Positions 50,890 through 58,978 of a DNA stretch of 64,000 nucleotides are shown here, one piece after another. Under the pieces are notes generated by a model. The model made no database searches, was not told the origin of the DNA, and was given only the letters and a program-made list of their open reading frames with translations. Origin of the DNA: Acididesulfobacillus acetoxydans (lineage in GTDB: Bacteria; Bacillota; Desulfitobacteriia; Desulfitobacteriales; Desulfitobacteriaceae). Location: assembly GCF_900016645.1 (NCBI RefSeq), contig NZ_CDGJ01000058.1. The stretch is one strand, 5' to 3'. Both the position numbers and the translations under genes were made by a program. How positions within the stretch are numbered: the stretch's first letter is position 1; every line of letters starts with the position of its first letter.

Positions 50890-51633
50890 TTATTGGGGAG
50901 ATGCAAATTTATCAGCAACAGCAAGGAGGTAATAACTCAACCCAATCTGCTGATCTTCCAGCATATTTCGGTGAAAGTCATCCTGTGCGAAAAATCGAGT
51001 GGAGACAAGAAAAGCATTTGCGTCCATCTGCGTACCGTGTTCCTGCAAAAATTGGAGGTGCTTTGTCAGCGCCTTCTGCACAGTTTCATCATCCGCGGGA
51101 AGCTTCGCTCTGAGAAAATCCCGCATGCTGTTCATAAATCGTTTTGCTTCTGCCGCCTGCTCGTTCATTTTCTTCGGGTCTATCTCTTTCTTGGTCAGGT
51201 CGACGTTGTATTTCTCTTTCAGGTATTCCTGCTGTGGCTTAAGGGCCTTTTCCCATCCCTGCTTATCAAAGCCTTCGAATAATTCCTCGGTGCTCATGCT
51301 TTCTCCTTTCATCGTTGAGTGAATCGATTTTGCTATGGTGACGAGCAGGCGGTCGGCACGCTGCCTTTGCGCATAAAGCAGCTCCTGTTGCCTGCCCAGG
51401 CACTCTAAACGATCGGATTCACTCTCCAAAGCCTGTTTAATATCGGCGAGGGAAAAATCAAGTTCACGGTAAAAGAGAATCTGCTGAAGCCGCTCAAGCT
51501 CTTTTTTGCCATACAGGCGATAGCCGGCTTCCGTCACCTTGCATGGTGCGAGCAAACTTATTTTGTGGTAATGATGAAGGGTTTTGACCGTCACACCGGT
51601 CATTTCAGCGACTTGTTTCACCGTGTATTCCAT
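50890..51633 (-). CDS. MerR-family regulator with TipAS antibiotic-recognition domain
   Basis: A 247-residue regulator. The N-terminal MerR HTH (YTVKQVAEMTGVTVKTLHHYHKISLLAPC, GYRLYGKKELERLQQILFYRELDF) is followed by a dimerization helix and a C-terminal TipAS domain (about 125-247: EELFEGFDKQGWEKALKPQQEY). TipAL/Mta-type proteins sense thiopeptides or other amphipathic compounds and activate export genes; no such target gene lies adjacent. The promoter immediately upstream has the 19-bp spacer characteristic of MerR control, so it is probably autoregulated. Confidence 0.92.
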   Translation of the reverse strand: MEYTVKQVAEMTGVTVKTLHHYHKISLLAPCKVTEAGYRLYGKKELERLQQILFYRELDFSLADIKQALESESDRLECLGRQQELLYAQRQRADRLLVTIAKSIHSTMKGESMSTEELFEGFDKQGWEKALKPQQEYLKEKYNVDLTKKEIDPKKMNEQAAEAKRFMNSMRDFLRAKLPADDETVQKALTKHLQFLQEHGTQMDANAFLVSTRFFAQDDFHRNMLEDQQIGLSYYLLAVADKFASPQ

Positions 51634-51654
51634 GAAGATTCACCTCGTGAATAT

Positions 51655-51685
51655 ATCATAATCTCTGACCTTGGAGGAGAGTCAA
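51655..51685 (-). promoter_or_regulatory. MerR-type promoter, 19-bp spacer
   Basis: On the minus strand TTGACT (51680-51685), a 19-bp spacer containing CTCCTCCAAGGTCAGAG, and TATGAT (51655-51660). Overlong spacers are distorted to working length by MerR-family activators. Confidence 0.75.
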
Positions 51686-51716
51686 CAGCTTTATAGAAAT
51701 ATTATTGACGATAGGT

Positions 51717-52021
51717 CACGATTCGCGCCATGCGGGGCACTTGACTCGGTGTAATCTATAGAGATTTACAAGCCTTCGCGTGTTTCTTAAGGTCAGGGAT
51801 CGAGGGCCCGCTTCCAGCAAGCCGTCTGCATTTTGAAAGCAGGGTATGGACATTCCTGTTGCAAAGGATGCCATAGTGCCGGAACTTGACAAAGCGATTG
51901 GGGAGGACATTCTATGGGCAAGGGTCTTAAGGAATTGAACGGCTGTTAATACTAACGCCACAATTGAAAGAGAGGTCGAAAAAGAGGTAAAGAAGGAAGC
52001 GTAAGAAGACAATTCCCAAAA
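51717..52021. other. Degenerate coding remnant
   Basis: Plus-strand frame 51846-52003 reads MDIPVAKDAIVPELDKAIG, then EDILWARVL, a TGA at 51936-51938, and continues in the same frame with IEREVEKEVKKEA to a stop. It looks like the end of a decayed gene interrupted by a stop codon. I do not recognise the family. Nothing else is seen. Confidence 0.35.
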
Positions 52022-52060
52022 CAAGAGCCTTTCACGCCCAAAAGTGGTGAAAGGCTCTTG
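52022..52060 (-). terminator. Intrinsic terminator of the arsR-type gene
   Basis: CAAGAGCCTTTCAC (52022-52035) is a perfect inverted match of GTGAAAGGCTCTTG (52047-52060); the minus strand continues TTTTGGG. It lies 10 bp beyond the stop of the ArsR-family gene. Confidence 0.8.
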
Positions 52061-52069
52061 AAATTTGAG

Positions 52070-52480
52070 TCAGGTCTCATCAATTTTGAGCAGACAAGAT
52101 GCATTCTTACTGTGTAATGGAGATGGGGATGGAGATGGTCTTTGATTGAGCAACTTTCGGATAGGCTCAGCGTAGTCCTCAATGACTGAGTGTTTATCTT
52201 CAGGAAAAAATGATTGAAAGACATCGGCATTGAGAGTATAGTAAACCCATTTACCATCTTTCTTGGCCGTGATTAATTCTGCTTGTCTAAGGATTTTCAG
52301 ATGGTGGGAGACTGTTGGTTGAGAAAGGCTTACCCCAACAACAATCTCACAGGCGCACATTTCTTGCCTGGATAACATCTCCAGAATTGTTAGCCTTGTT
52401 TCATCCGCTAGAGCATTATAGAATTCTGCGATTTTCTTTAGGGAGCCCACACAGTTTACCTCCGGACAACGATACTTCAA
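52070..52480 (-). CDS. ArsR/SmtB-family transcriptional regulator
   Basis: A 136-residue winged-helix repressor: ADETRLTILEMLSRQEMCACEIVVGVSLSQPTVSHHLKILRQAELI. Cysteines at MCAC in the helix before the recognition helix, a pattern of thiol or As/metal-sensing sites, and Cys5/Cys10 near the N-terminus suggest thiol or metal sensing, but no ligand can be named. The C-terminal 30 residues (RPSPSPSPLHS) are low complexity. It lies 57 bp downstream of the TSUP gene and is probably co-transcribed with it. Confidence 0.9.
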   Translation of the reverse strand: MKYRCPEVNCVGSLKKIAEFYNALADETRLTILEMLSRQEMCACEIVVGVSLSQPTVSHHLKILRQAELITAKKDGKWVYYTLNADVFQSFFPEDKHSVIEDYAEPIRKLLNQRPSPSPSPLHSKNASCLLKIDET

Positions 52481-52537
52481 CTCTCATATAATTAGATAAT
52501 CGCATCAAAGAGATAGTCTGTCAAGTTATGGCTACTC

Positions 52538-53395
52538 CTACGATGCTGACATATGTGAATGGCTCCGACGCCTTTGATAAACTTGAAATAACAAATACCC
52601 CGCCGCAAATATCACTCCTGCCGCTGTCAATACGTTCCCTAGATGTAAGGGTTCGCCTGCGAGCTGGCCGGCAACACCTATGAGTATTAATCCGTATAAT
52701 GTTTTGATCCAAGAGGGCTTTACTTTATTGGCCATAAACCAGGATCCGGCTACACTGCCAGCCGTCGCTCCTACCAGCGTCAGAACCAAAATTCCTCCCG
52801 TTATCGCCATGTGTGTGGTATGGCCGGTGAATCCTGCCAGGCTGGACACGGCAGCGATAGCCGCTGTCGTGGCAGCGCTTTTTTTAGCAGGATACCCCAT
52901 CCAGATCAGCAGTGGGCTGATAATAAATCCCCCGGCGAAGCCCAGCAAGCCTCCGATGAAGGCAGCACCACCCGTAACCAGAGAACCGAGTACAGCCCGC
53001 CGGATCCATGGCAGCTCGGTGTCAGGGTCCGGCTGCCTTACCACAAACAAGGTTCGGACGGCTGCCACCAATAAAATGCCGACGAAACCCCACAACACCA
53101 CATTTTTGGGAATGAACGGGGTCGTCATAGCACCAATGGGTGCAAGAACTAAGGCTGCTATCATCATGGGCCAGGCACCTTTCCAATCGATCAGATGGTG
53201 GCGCTGATACTGGGGCAAAGCAAAGAGCTTTGATGTTGCGCTCAGCAGGATTCCAAGGGGAATGGCAACAGTTTTGATGTCATAACCTACCCAATGGAAG
53301 AGTGGCATGTAGACCAAGCCGCCTCCTTGCCCCAACATGGAGAAAATGAAGGAGATGACCGCCACTCCACCACTGACTGCTACCAAACCGAACAT
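52538..53395 (-). CDS. TSUP-family (TauE/SafE) membrane permease
   Basis: A 285-residue membrane protein with eight predicted helices in two repeats (for example ISFIFSMLGQGGGLVYMPLFHWVG and GGLLGFAGGFIISPLLIWMGYP; the GxGGG-type motifs are family marks). TSUP proteins export or import sulfite, sulfoacetate, taurine or related organosulfur compounds. The start is ATG 53395 after GAAGGGATTG; an in-frame extension to 53455 lies inside the fmdE gene. Preceded by the fmdE-type gene and followed by an ArsR regulator. Confidence 0.88.
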   Translation of the reverse strand: MFGLVAVSGGVAVISFIFSMLGQGGGLVYMPLFHWVGYDIKTVAIPLGILLSATSKLFALPQYQRHHLIDWKGAWPMMIAALVLAPIGAMTTPFIPKNVVLWGFVGILLVAAVRTLFVVRQPDPDTELPWIRRAVLGSLVTGGAAFIGGLLGFAGGFIISPLLIWMGYPAKKSAATTAAIAAVSSLAGFTGHTTHMAITGGILVLTLVGATAGSVAGSWFMANKVKPSWIKTLYGLILIGVAGQLAGEPLHLGNVLTAAGVIFAAGYLLFQVYQRRRSHSHMSAS

Positions 53396-53397
53396 CG

Positions 53398-54036
53398 TCA
53401 ATCCCTTCCTTCGGCACGCTTCGCATGAACCCGTTGTCCCCAACACGCTGGACAAAGAGCCTCTTTACCCAAGAAATGGGTATAGGAGCCAAGGACCAAC
53501 TCGCCGCATCCGGCACAGCGTTCATGGGTCCAATCCATGGTAGGGGAAACTACCGGGTAGTTTTCATAATGTGTAATGGAAAACATTTCGGATGCGGGTC
53601 GGGTTAACAGGTCATTTATATGACGATCGATCTCACCAGCTTCGGGTTTAAAATCCTTTTGCCGCTTCCATTTGGCAGCAACGGGTGGCCAATTCAGAAA
53701 CTCTTCCAGAAAAGCTGCTTGATAACTCACCCGAACGGCTGCGTGACGAGAAATTTCCACGAGAGTCAGTGCAAATTTGCCTACGGGGTTGAGCTGGAGG
53801 TTATTCTTGCCACGTGTACAACCCGTAATCCACTGGATCCCATCCAGAAAACAGTGCGAAAACTGTTCAGGGGCTATTTCAACTATCGCTACCAACTCTT
53901 TGTCTTTCGCCCGGGAGACTTCTAACGCTTGCAAGGCCTCATGTCCTGCCCGAAGACCTAAGGGCAGCCCGAGACAAACATTCCCGTGAAAAGCCTGTGC
54001 CGACTTCAATTCTTTTGCCGAAATAACCGGACCCAT
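53398..54036 (-). CDS. FmdE-family protein with C-terminal zinc ribbon
   Basis: A 212-residue protein. The FmdE domain (residues ~5-140) starts AQAFHGNVCLGLPLGLRAG and continues EQFSHCFLDGIQWITGCTRGKNNLQLNPVGK; Cys and His residues are those conserved in the family. The tail (HERCAGCGELVLGSY, CPACWGQ) is a zinc ribbon. FmdE is associated with molybdenum enzymes (formylmethanofuran dehydrogenase operons, but its role is unsettled). ATG 54036 is preferred over 54045, which is too close to GGGAAAGG. It ends 2 bp before the TSUP start. Confidence 0.88.
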   Translation of the reverse strand: MGPVISAKELKSAQAFHGNVCLGLPLGLRAGHEALQALEVSRAKDKELVAIVEIAPEQFSHCFLDGIQWITGCTRGKNNLQLNPVGKFALTLVEISRHAAVRVSYQAAFLEEFLNWPPVAAKWKRQKDFKPEAGEIDRHINDLLTRPASEMFSITHYENYPVVSPTMDWTHERCAGCGELVLGSYTHFLGKEALCPACWGQRVHAKRAEGRD

Positions 54037-54242
54037 AAACATCATCCTTTCCCTTTGTACAATTTAATAATCCAGAAACTTATTCTAAGTTTTAATTGCC
54101 ACACAATAATTACCGTCTCTGGGCACTTTAGCTGATAAGTCTTTTAATCATCGTGAACCTAGGTTTCCATTGTCTTACACATCCTCTCTTAAAGCTTAGT
54201 AGTTTTGTAGGCTCTTAAGATCATTATAACTAATATATTTAA

Positions 54243-54440
54243 ATGTTTCAATGTAAGGATACGCCTTCATCCTGGGAACCGTACTTAATATTTAATATCA
54301 TTACCGGGAACTTTGACGTGCCCGGCGGTGCGATTGATACGGAACTGGCCAAAGCGGACAAGGGCGGCAACGCAACCGGTAAGTTTTCCAATTCCCGTGA
54401 AGTGACCCGGATAAGGTTTTACATTCTCAGCATAGAGTAG
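54243..54440 (+). pseudogene. Molybdopterin oxidoreductase fragment
   Basis: A 65-codon frame whose LIFNIITGNFDVPGGAIDTELAKADKGGN matches the segment around the LTGNxDVPGG motif of DMSO-reductase-family oxidoreductases. The remaining 600-900 residues are absent. It sits between the fmdE operon and the YefM/RelE pair, and ends in the TA promoter region. It is probably a relic of a lost Mo enzyme. Confidence 0.65.
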
Positions 54441-54465
54441 TATAATTAGCATACAATGATACTAC
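54419..54465 (+). promoter_or_regulatory. Promoter and operator of the YefM/RelE-type TA pair
   Basis: TTACAT (54419-54424), a 16-bp spacer and TATAAT (54441-54446). GTAGTAT (54437-54443) is a perfect inverted match of ATACTAC (54459-54465), a dyad covering the -10 box and start point. This is the usual layout for antitoxin autoregulation. Confidence 0.75.
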
Positions 54466-54495
54466 AACATTACTGCTTTTATAGGAGAGTGAGCA

Positions 54496-54780
54496 ATGAT
54501 GAATATACGGCCTTCCGCAGCAATACGCAAGAACTACAATGAAATCTCCGAACTATGCAAACGCACAGGCGAACCGGTTTATCTGACCAAAAACGGCAGC
54601 GGCGATCTTGTGGTGATGGATATAGAGGCGTTTGCCCGGCGCGAAAGTATGTTGAAGCTCAAAGAAAAGCTGATGCACTCAGAGGTCGACATCCAAAAAG
54701 GGCGTACCTATTCCGTAGAGGAAACAGCCTCAGCGATGCGCAAGGCTGTCGCGGAGGTTTCCAATGCCGGAAAAGAATAA
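54496..54780 (+). CDS. Phd/YefM-family antitoxin
   Basis: A 94-residue antitoxin. The N-terminal DNA-binding fold reads NIRPSAAIRKNYNEISELCKRTGEPVYLTKNGSGDLVVMDIEAF, and the acidic/alpha-helical tail would bind toxin. It carries the operator dyad directly upstream. GAGAGTGAG precedes the ATG. It overlaps the toxin gene by 17 bp. Confidence 0.93.
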   Translation: MMNIRPSAAIRKNYNEISELCKRTGEPVYLTKNGSGDLVVMDIEAFARRESMLKLKEKLMHSEVDIQKGRTYSVEETASAMRKAVAEVSNAGKE

Positions 54781-55081
54781 GCCGTATACGGTAAAAATCA
54801 CGGAAACTGCCTGGGATATGCTTATTTCTCATGCGCGTTTTCTTGCCGATGTCAGCGTACCGGCCGCCAACAAACTGATAGATATCTTTGTTGAAATGAC
54901 CGACAGCTTTGCCGCCATGCCGGAGCGCAACCCATGGCTGGAGCATGACGCGATCGCTTTTCGGAAATACCGCAAGCTGCTGTTTGGCAAGCATTATATG
55001 GCTCTTTATCTGATACAGGAAAACACTGTCTATGTGACGGCCGTTATGGATTGTCGGCAAGATTACGTTTGGCTGCTGTAA
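54764..55081 (+). CDS. RelE/ParE-family toxin
   Basis: A 105-residue toxin: YTVKITETAWDMLISHARFLADV at the N-terminus, AMPERNPWLEHD, and FGKHYMALYLIQENTVYVTAVMDCRQDY. The fold is RelE/ParE, but whether it cuts mRNA at the ribosome or poisons gyrase cannot be told. It overlaps its antitoxin by 17 bp. Downstream hairpin GGAAGCC...GGCTTCC (55131-55159) may terminate it. Confidence 0.88.
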   Translation: MPEKNKPYTVKITETAWDMLISHARFLADVSVPAANKLIDIFVEMTDSFAAMPERNPWLEHDAIAFRKYRKLLFGKHYMALYLIQENTVYVTAVMDCRQDYVWLL

Positions 55082-55530
55082 TTTCTGGAATAGGCCGCCG
55101 GTTTATAAACGAAAAACCATAAATTTAAGGAAGCCTCTTGTTATTTGACAGTGGGCTTCCCCTATTTTATGGGGAGGTGAACCATGTACGGAATCCTTTT
55201 TTACTTCGGCGCGCTTTTTGCTGCAGGAGCACATTTCAATACAATAAATAGGAAGAGGAAAAATCCTATGCCATAGAAGCTGAGGTTGAGTTTGTATTTG
55301 AAGGCGAATGGCACCGATTTGGTGAGCCCTTAAGTTGCTTCCAGGGGGTGGTAAAGAGTGAGCAGAAAAAGGGCGGCGCAAACCTTGTTAAGGGTATATT
55401 CGGCAACCGAACGGTTATTTCGTCAGCGTTCCTAGCATACTAACATATAGTCCGTCACCGTCTTAGGCGGGTGCCACGGGGAGAGCAGCAGCATTAGCGT
55501 CAGCTTGGGGCCAGAGGAGGAGCGAGGAGA
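55082..55530. other. Intergenic region with an unassigned startless ORF
   Basis: Minus-free, no intact gene. Plus-strand frame 55247-55443 is open without a start, reads AIEAEVEFVFEGEWHRFGEPL and ends SSAFLAY; it looks like a protein fragment of unknown family. A 30-residue ATG frame (MYGILFYFG) lies just before it. The rest is the leader of gerAA. Confidence 0.4.
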
Positions 55531-57141
55531 ATGTGGCCGTTTCGTACCCGCAAGGTAAGTTCCCACAAGTCAAGATCCGAGTTCGGCCAAGCGCCCGGGC
55601 TGCCGCAGCCTCCGGCCCGGACGGAAGTGCCGGAACAGCCCCTGAGCGCATCCTTAGCCCAAAACTTAACCGCCTTACAGAAAATGTTTGCGCTTTGCAG
55701 TGATTTCACCAATCGCGAGTTAAGTATCGGCAGGGTCGCCGTTCCCGCCCAACTCCTGTTTGTCAACGGCTTAACAGACGAGAGCATTGTCGGCGACAGT
55801 ATTCTGAAATCCTTGGAAGATATGACCTATTTTCAAGTGGGGGTTGAGGGTACCGGGAGCATGGCTCAGATCCAGAAAAGGTTCCTGGCGGTGGCCAATG
55901 TGGCGCAGATAGGGAGTCTGGGTGAGGTGAGCGAGGCTGTGCTCACCGGCAGTGCGGTTCTTTTGCTGGAAGGGAGCGCCTGGGCCTTGAAGATCGGCGC
56001 CAAAGGGTCTGAGGCCCGCAATGTGGAGGAACCGGTCACGGAAGGGGTAGTTCGGGGTCCGAGAGAGGGATTCACGGAAACCTTAAGGCTGAACACGGCT
56101 CTGCTGCGGCGCAAAATCAAGACACCGGACCTGAAGTTGGAGAAATTGGTTTTGGGCACCGTTACCAAGACGGAAGTAAATGTTGCCTATCTGGAAGGGA
56201 TAGTGAATCCCAAGCTAGTTATGGAAGTGAGAGAAAGATTATCGCGCATCAAGGTGGACGCCATTCTGGAAAGTGCCTACATTGAAGAACTGATCGAAGA
56301 TACTCCTTGGACATTCCTCCCCCTGATTGAGCACAGTGAGCGTCCGGATAAGGTGGCGGCCGAGATCTTGTCGGGCAGGGTGGCGATCTTTACGGATGGG
56401 ACCCCATTTGTCCTGCTGGTGCCGACCATGATGTTCCAGTTCATGCAGTCCAGCGAAGATTATTACGACCGCTATCCCTATGTCATCATGATCCGGTTGA
56501 TCCGCTTCCTCTTCCTGAACTTTGCCCTCCTTCTGCCCGCCGTCTACATAGCGGTAACCACTTATCACCAGGAGATGATCCCCACACCGCTTCTCATCAG
56601 CATCACGGCGGCGCACGAAGGGGTTCCGTTCCCAACCGTAGTCGAAGTGTTCGCGATGGAAATAACATTTGAAGCCCTGCGCGAAGCCGGAGTCAGGCTG
56701 CCCAAGCCGGTCGGGCAAGCCGTCAGCATTGTGGGCGCGCTCGTCATAGGGCAGGCGGCCGTGGAGGCCAATATTGTGTCGCCGGCAACCGTGATCGTCG
56801 TGGCCTTGACGGGAATTTCATCTTTCGCGATTCCTTCTTATAATTTCGCCTCTGCCATCCGGCTGCTGCGCTTCGTCATGATGCTTTTGGCCTCGGTCCT
56901 GGGCATGTTCGGGATTCTGCTCGGCATGCTGGTTTTTCAAGCCCACTTAGTATCCCTGCGTTCCTTCGGCGTACCTTACTTTGCCCCCTTTGCTCCGTTT
57001 AACCGACAAGATGCCAAGGATATGCTGATCAGGGCGCCTTGGTGGGCCATGGGTGAGAGGCCGAGGCTCTTGGCAGTTCAAAACAGGAAGAGGCAGAAGT
57101 TTTTCCTGCGACCGGGCCCGCCGGACGAAAACAAGCCCTAG
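55531..57141 (+). CDS. Spore germination receptor subunit GerA (GerAA type)
   Basis: A 536-residue GerA protein. A large soluble N-terminal domain (~1-300: DFTNRELSIGRVAVPAQLLFVNGLTDE, then LLLEGSAWALKIGAKGSEARNVEEPVTEGVVRGPREGFTETL, the strongly conserved block, and IIYIE-like ILESAYIEELIEDTPWTF) precedes four to six helices (MIRLIRFLFLNFALLLPAVYI and three more). It is the A subunit of a nutrient germinant receptor in the spore inner membrane. Length is slightly more than usual (~480-500) because of a Pro-rich N-terminus. GGAGGAGCGAGGAG precedes the ATG. Confidence 0.95.
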   Translation: MWPFRTRKVSSHKSRSEFGQAPGLPQPPARTEVPEQPLSASLAQNLTALQKMFALCSDFTNRELSIGRVAVPAQLLFVNGLTDESIVGDSILKSLEDMTYFQVGVEGTGSMAQIQKRFLAVANVAQIGSLGEVSEAVLTGSAVLLLEGSAWALKIGAKGSEARNVEEPVTEGVVRGPREGFTETLRLNTALLRRKIKTPDLKLEKLVLGTVTKTEVNVAYLEGIVNPKLVMEVRERLSRIKVDAILESAYIEELIEDTPWTFLPLIEHSERPDKVAAEILSGRVAIFTDGTPFVLLVPTMMFQFMQSSEDYYDRYPYVIMIRLIRFLFLNFALLLPAVYIAVTTYHQEMIPTPLLISITAAHEGVPFPTVVEVFAMEITFEALREAGVRLPKPVGQAVSIVGALVIGQAAVEANIVSPATVIVVALTGISSFAIPSYNFASAIRLLRFVMMLLASVLGMFGILLGMLVFQAHLVSLRSFGVPYFAPFAPFNRQDAKDMLIRAPWWAMGERPRLLAVQNRKRQKFFLRPGPPDENKP

Positions 57142-57194
57142 CTAGCGGGTCAGGCCGGCAGGAGGAAAAAGAAACCCCGGAAGGGGGGACCGTC

Positions 57195-58397
57195 ATGCGC
57201 AGAGCCATAGCCTTCGGCCCGGTTCTGCTCGCGCTGTTGCTGCTCACGAGCGGCTGTTGGGATTACCGGGAAACGGACCAACTGGCCATCGTTTATGCGC
57301 TGGGCCTAGACCGGGTCCCCGGCAGCGAGTCGATCCTTTTAACCGTGCAGGTGATAACACCCGCTGCAGGGAAAAGATCGGGTGCAAGTGCCGCTGCCGG
57401 CGCTGAGAGCAAGTCCTTTACGACCCTCAGCGGCACCGGCAAATCGGTCTTTGACGCCATTTCCCGATTGGGCCGGAAGCTGCCGCGGCGGCTTTATTTT
57501 GCCCACACGAAAATCGTCATTTTTGGTAAAACGTTGGCTGAGGCCGGCCTGGGGGATGTGCTGGACGCCTTGAACCGGAATCCCGAAATACGCAGCACTA
57601 CTCTGATGTTCGCCACGGACGGGAGCGCGAAGCGAATCCTAACCCAAAGCACACCCCTGGAGCGCCTGCCTGCCAAGGGCTTGGAGATGATTGCGGAGAA
57701 GTCAAAGAGAAACGCCTTCGTGCCGGAGGTAAATCTCAATAGCTTAAACTGCCGCTTCGATGGGGTCCCGGGAGCCGCTTTCCTGCCCTTGGTCCAGCTG
57801 GTCAAGGACCCGGGGAGTCCGTCGGGGTCGGGGACAGGCGAGAACCTGATGATTAGCAGAACCGGGATTTTTGCCGGGGAGCGTCTGGTGGGAATACTCA
57901 CCCGGGATGAGTCCAAAGGGTTGATGTGGCTCATCAACCGGCCGCAAGGGCAAAACGTGACCTTGGACGGAGCCGGCGGGACGGGGGTAAGTGCCCTGCG
58001 CATTCTCGCCGGCCAAACAAACATTGTGCCCCAGGTGTCTGAAAGCGGGATCACGATGGAAATCCAGTGCAGCGCCAGGGCGAACGTAAGGGAGACGGAG
58101 ACGGTCGGGATCGACCTCAATGATCCGGCTTCCTTGCAAAAGCTGGAGCACGAAGCGGAGCAGGTCATCAAGCGGCAGGTTGAAGAGACGGTTACGGATG
58201 CCGAGAGTGGTTTGGGTGCTGATTTCGTCGGGTTTGGCAGGCATGTGCGCGCGGAGTACCCGGCTGAGTGGAAGCGGGTGGAAGCGGACTGGGACGACGT
58301 TTTCCCTTCCGTCCGCTTCGAGGTTGTCTGCCGGATAAAGATCGTGAATACCGGAGTGATAAACAATCCCAGCCGCTCCGGCGCCGGGAAGGAGTGA
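57195..58397 (+). CDS. Spore germination receptor lipoprotein GerC (Ger(x)C)
   Basis: A 400-residue lipoprotein. The lipobox LLLLTSGCWDYRE directs lipidation at Cys20; WDYRETDQLAIVYALGLDR is the family hallmark. The C-terminal domain (about 210-390) has SAEEK-like ICSARANVRETE and KRQVEETVTDAESGLGADFVGFGRHVRAEYPAEWKR. It is the C subunit of the germinant receptor. ATG follows GGAAGGGGG. It begins 53 bp after gerAA. Confidence 0.94.
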   Translation: MRRAIAFGPVLLALLLLTSGCWDYRETDQLAIVYALGLDRVPGSESILLTVQVITPAAGKRSGASAAAGAESKSFTTLSGTGKSVFDAISRLGRKLPRRLYFAHTKIVIFGKTLAEAGLGDVLDALNRNPEIRSTTLMFATDGSAKRILTQSTPLERLPAKGLEMIAEKSKRNAFVPEVNLNSLNCRFDGVPGAAFLPLVQLVKDPGSPSGSGTGENLMISRTGIFAGERLVGILTRDESKGLMWLINRPQGQNVTLDGAGGTGVSALRILAGQTNIVPQVSESGITMEIQCSARANVRETETVGIDLNDPASLQKLEHEAEQVIKRQVEETVTDAESGLGADFVGFGRHVRAEYPAEWKRVEADWDDVFPSVRFEVVCRIKIVNTGVINNPSRSGAGKE

Positions 58398-58413
58398 GTC
58401 CGCCACGGCCTTA

Positions 58414-58611
58414 GTGCTTGCGGTTCTCGTCATACTTGGTGTGGAAGGAATACCTCTGTATAAGCAGAAGAAACGGCGAGAGCTTATCGTCATGTCCGGG
58501 CTGCTTGGAATTTCTTTGCTCTTAGGGGTGAGCCGGTGGCTGGGGCTGCCCGGTCCGGCGGCGCTCTTGGAGTACGTCTTCGCCCCACTGGGGCGGGCAA
58601 TTTTTAAGTAA
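58414..58611 (+). CDS. Small two-helix membrane protein in the germination operon
   Basis: A 65-residue protein: first helix at VLAVLVILGVEGIPL, a basic loop (YKQKKRRELIV), and a second helix at MSGLLGISLLLGVSRWLGLPG. Similar small proteins between gerA and gerB genes occur in clostridial germination operons, possibly like the recently named extra subunits, but I cannot assign a function. GTG 58414 is 16 bp after the gerC stop; the frame is closed above it. The following GC-rich hairpin (CCCCAGGCCGCAT/ATGCGGCTGGGG, 58614-58640) lacks a T tract. Confidence 0.6.
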   Translation: MLAVLVILGVEGIPLYKQKKRRELIVMSGLLGISLLLGVSRWLGLPGPAALLEYVFAPLGRAIFK

Positions 58612-58978
58612 GCCCCCAGGCCGCATCAATGCGGCTGGGGAGTTAACCTACGAAGTCTTTATCCCAACCGGCCGGGACGGGCAGGTCGGACTAATCCAGG
58701 GCCGTGGAGTCATCCTGTGCCAGCGTGCGGCTCCGGCGCGCGGCGGGTAACAGCCCACTGAGCCGTTTGCTTATGAGGGAGACGGCAGAACCGAATCACA
58801 AGGCGGAAGGGAGGAGTCTGCAGGGATTAGCGGGAGTTGAGAGAGTTCGGGGAGTTGACGGAGGATTTCGCAAGTTTACTGAAAGTTTCGAGAGCTTAGA
58901 GGAACATTCGGGAGTTGACCAAGAGTTTCAGAGGCTTTCACGGAGTTCTGGGGGCAGAGAGCGAAAGAAGGGGACCGG
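58612..58978. repeat. Intergenic minisatellite before gerB
   Basis: No gene is supported. From about 58800 to 58940, degenerate GGGAGTTGACGGAG-type units recur every 15-25 bp. The segment separates the small membrane protein from gerB and shows the same repeat habit as other gaps in the window. Confidence 0.6.

Noticed and set aside
51936..51938. TGA as selenocysteine codon
   Set aside because: No recognised selenoprotein motif (such as CxxU) surrounds it, and the frame is only about 50 codons; a nonsense mutation in a remnant is more likely.
58840..58940. GAG-rich repeats before gerB as a TRAP-binding site
   Set aside because: Spacing between NAG triplets is irregular (1-7 nt) and the gene downstream is not a trp gene; they fit the window's minisatellite habit better.
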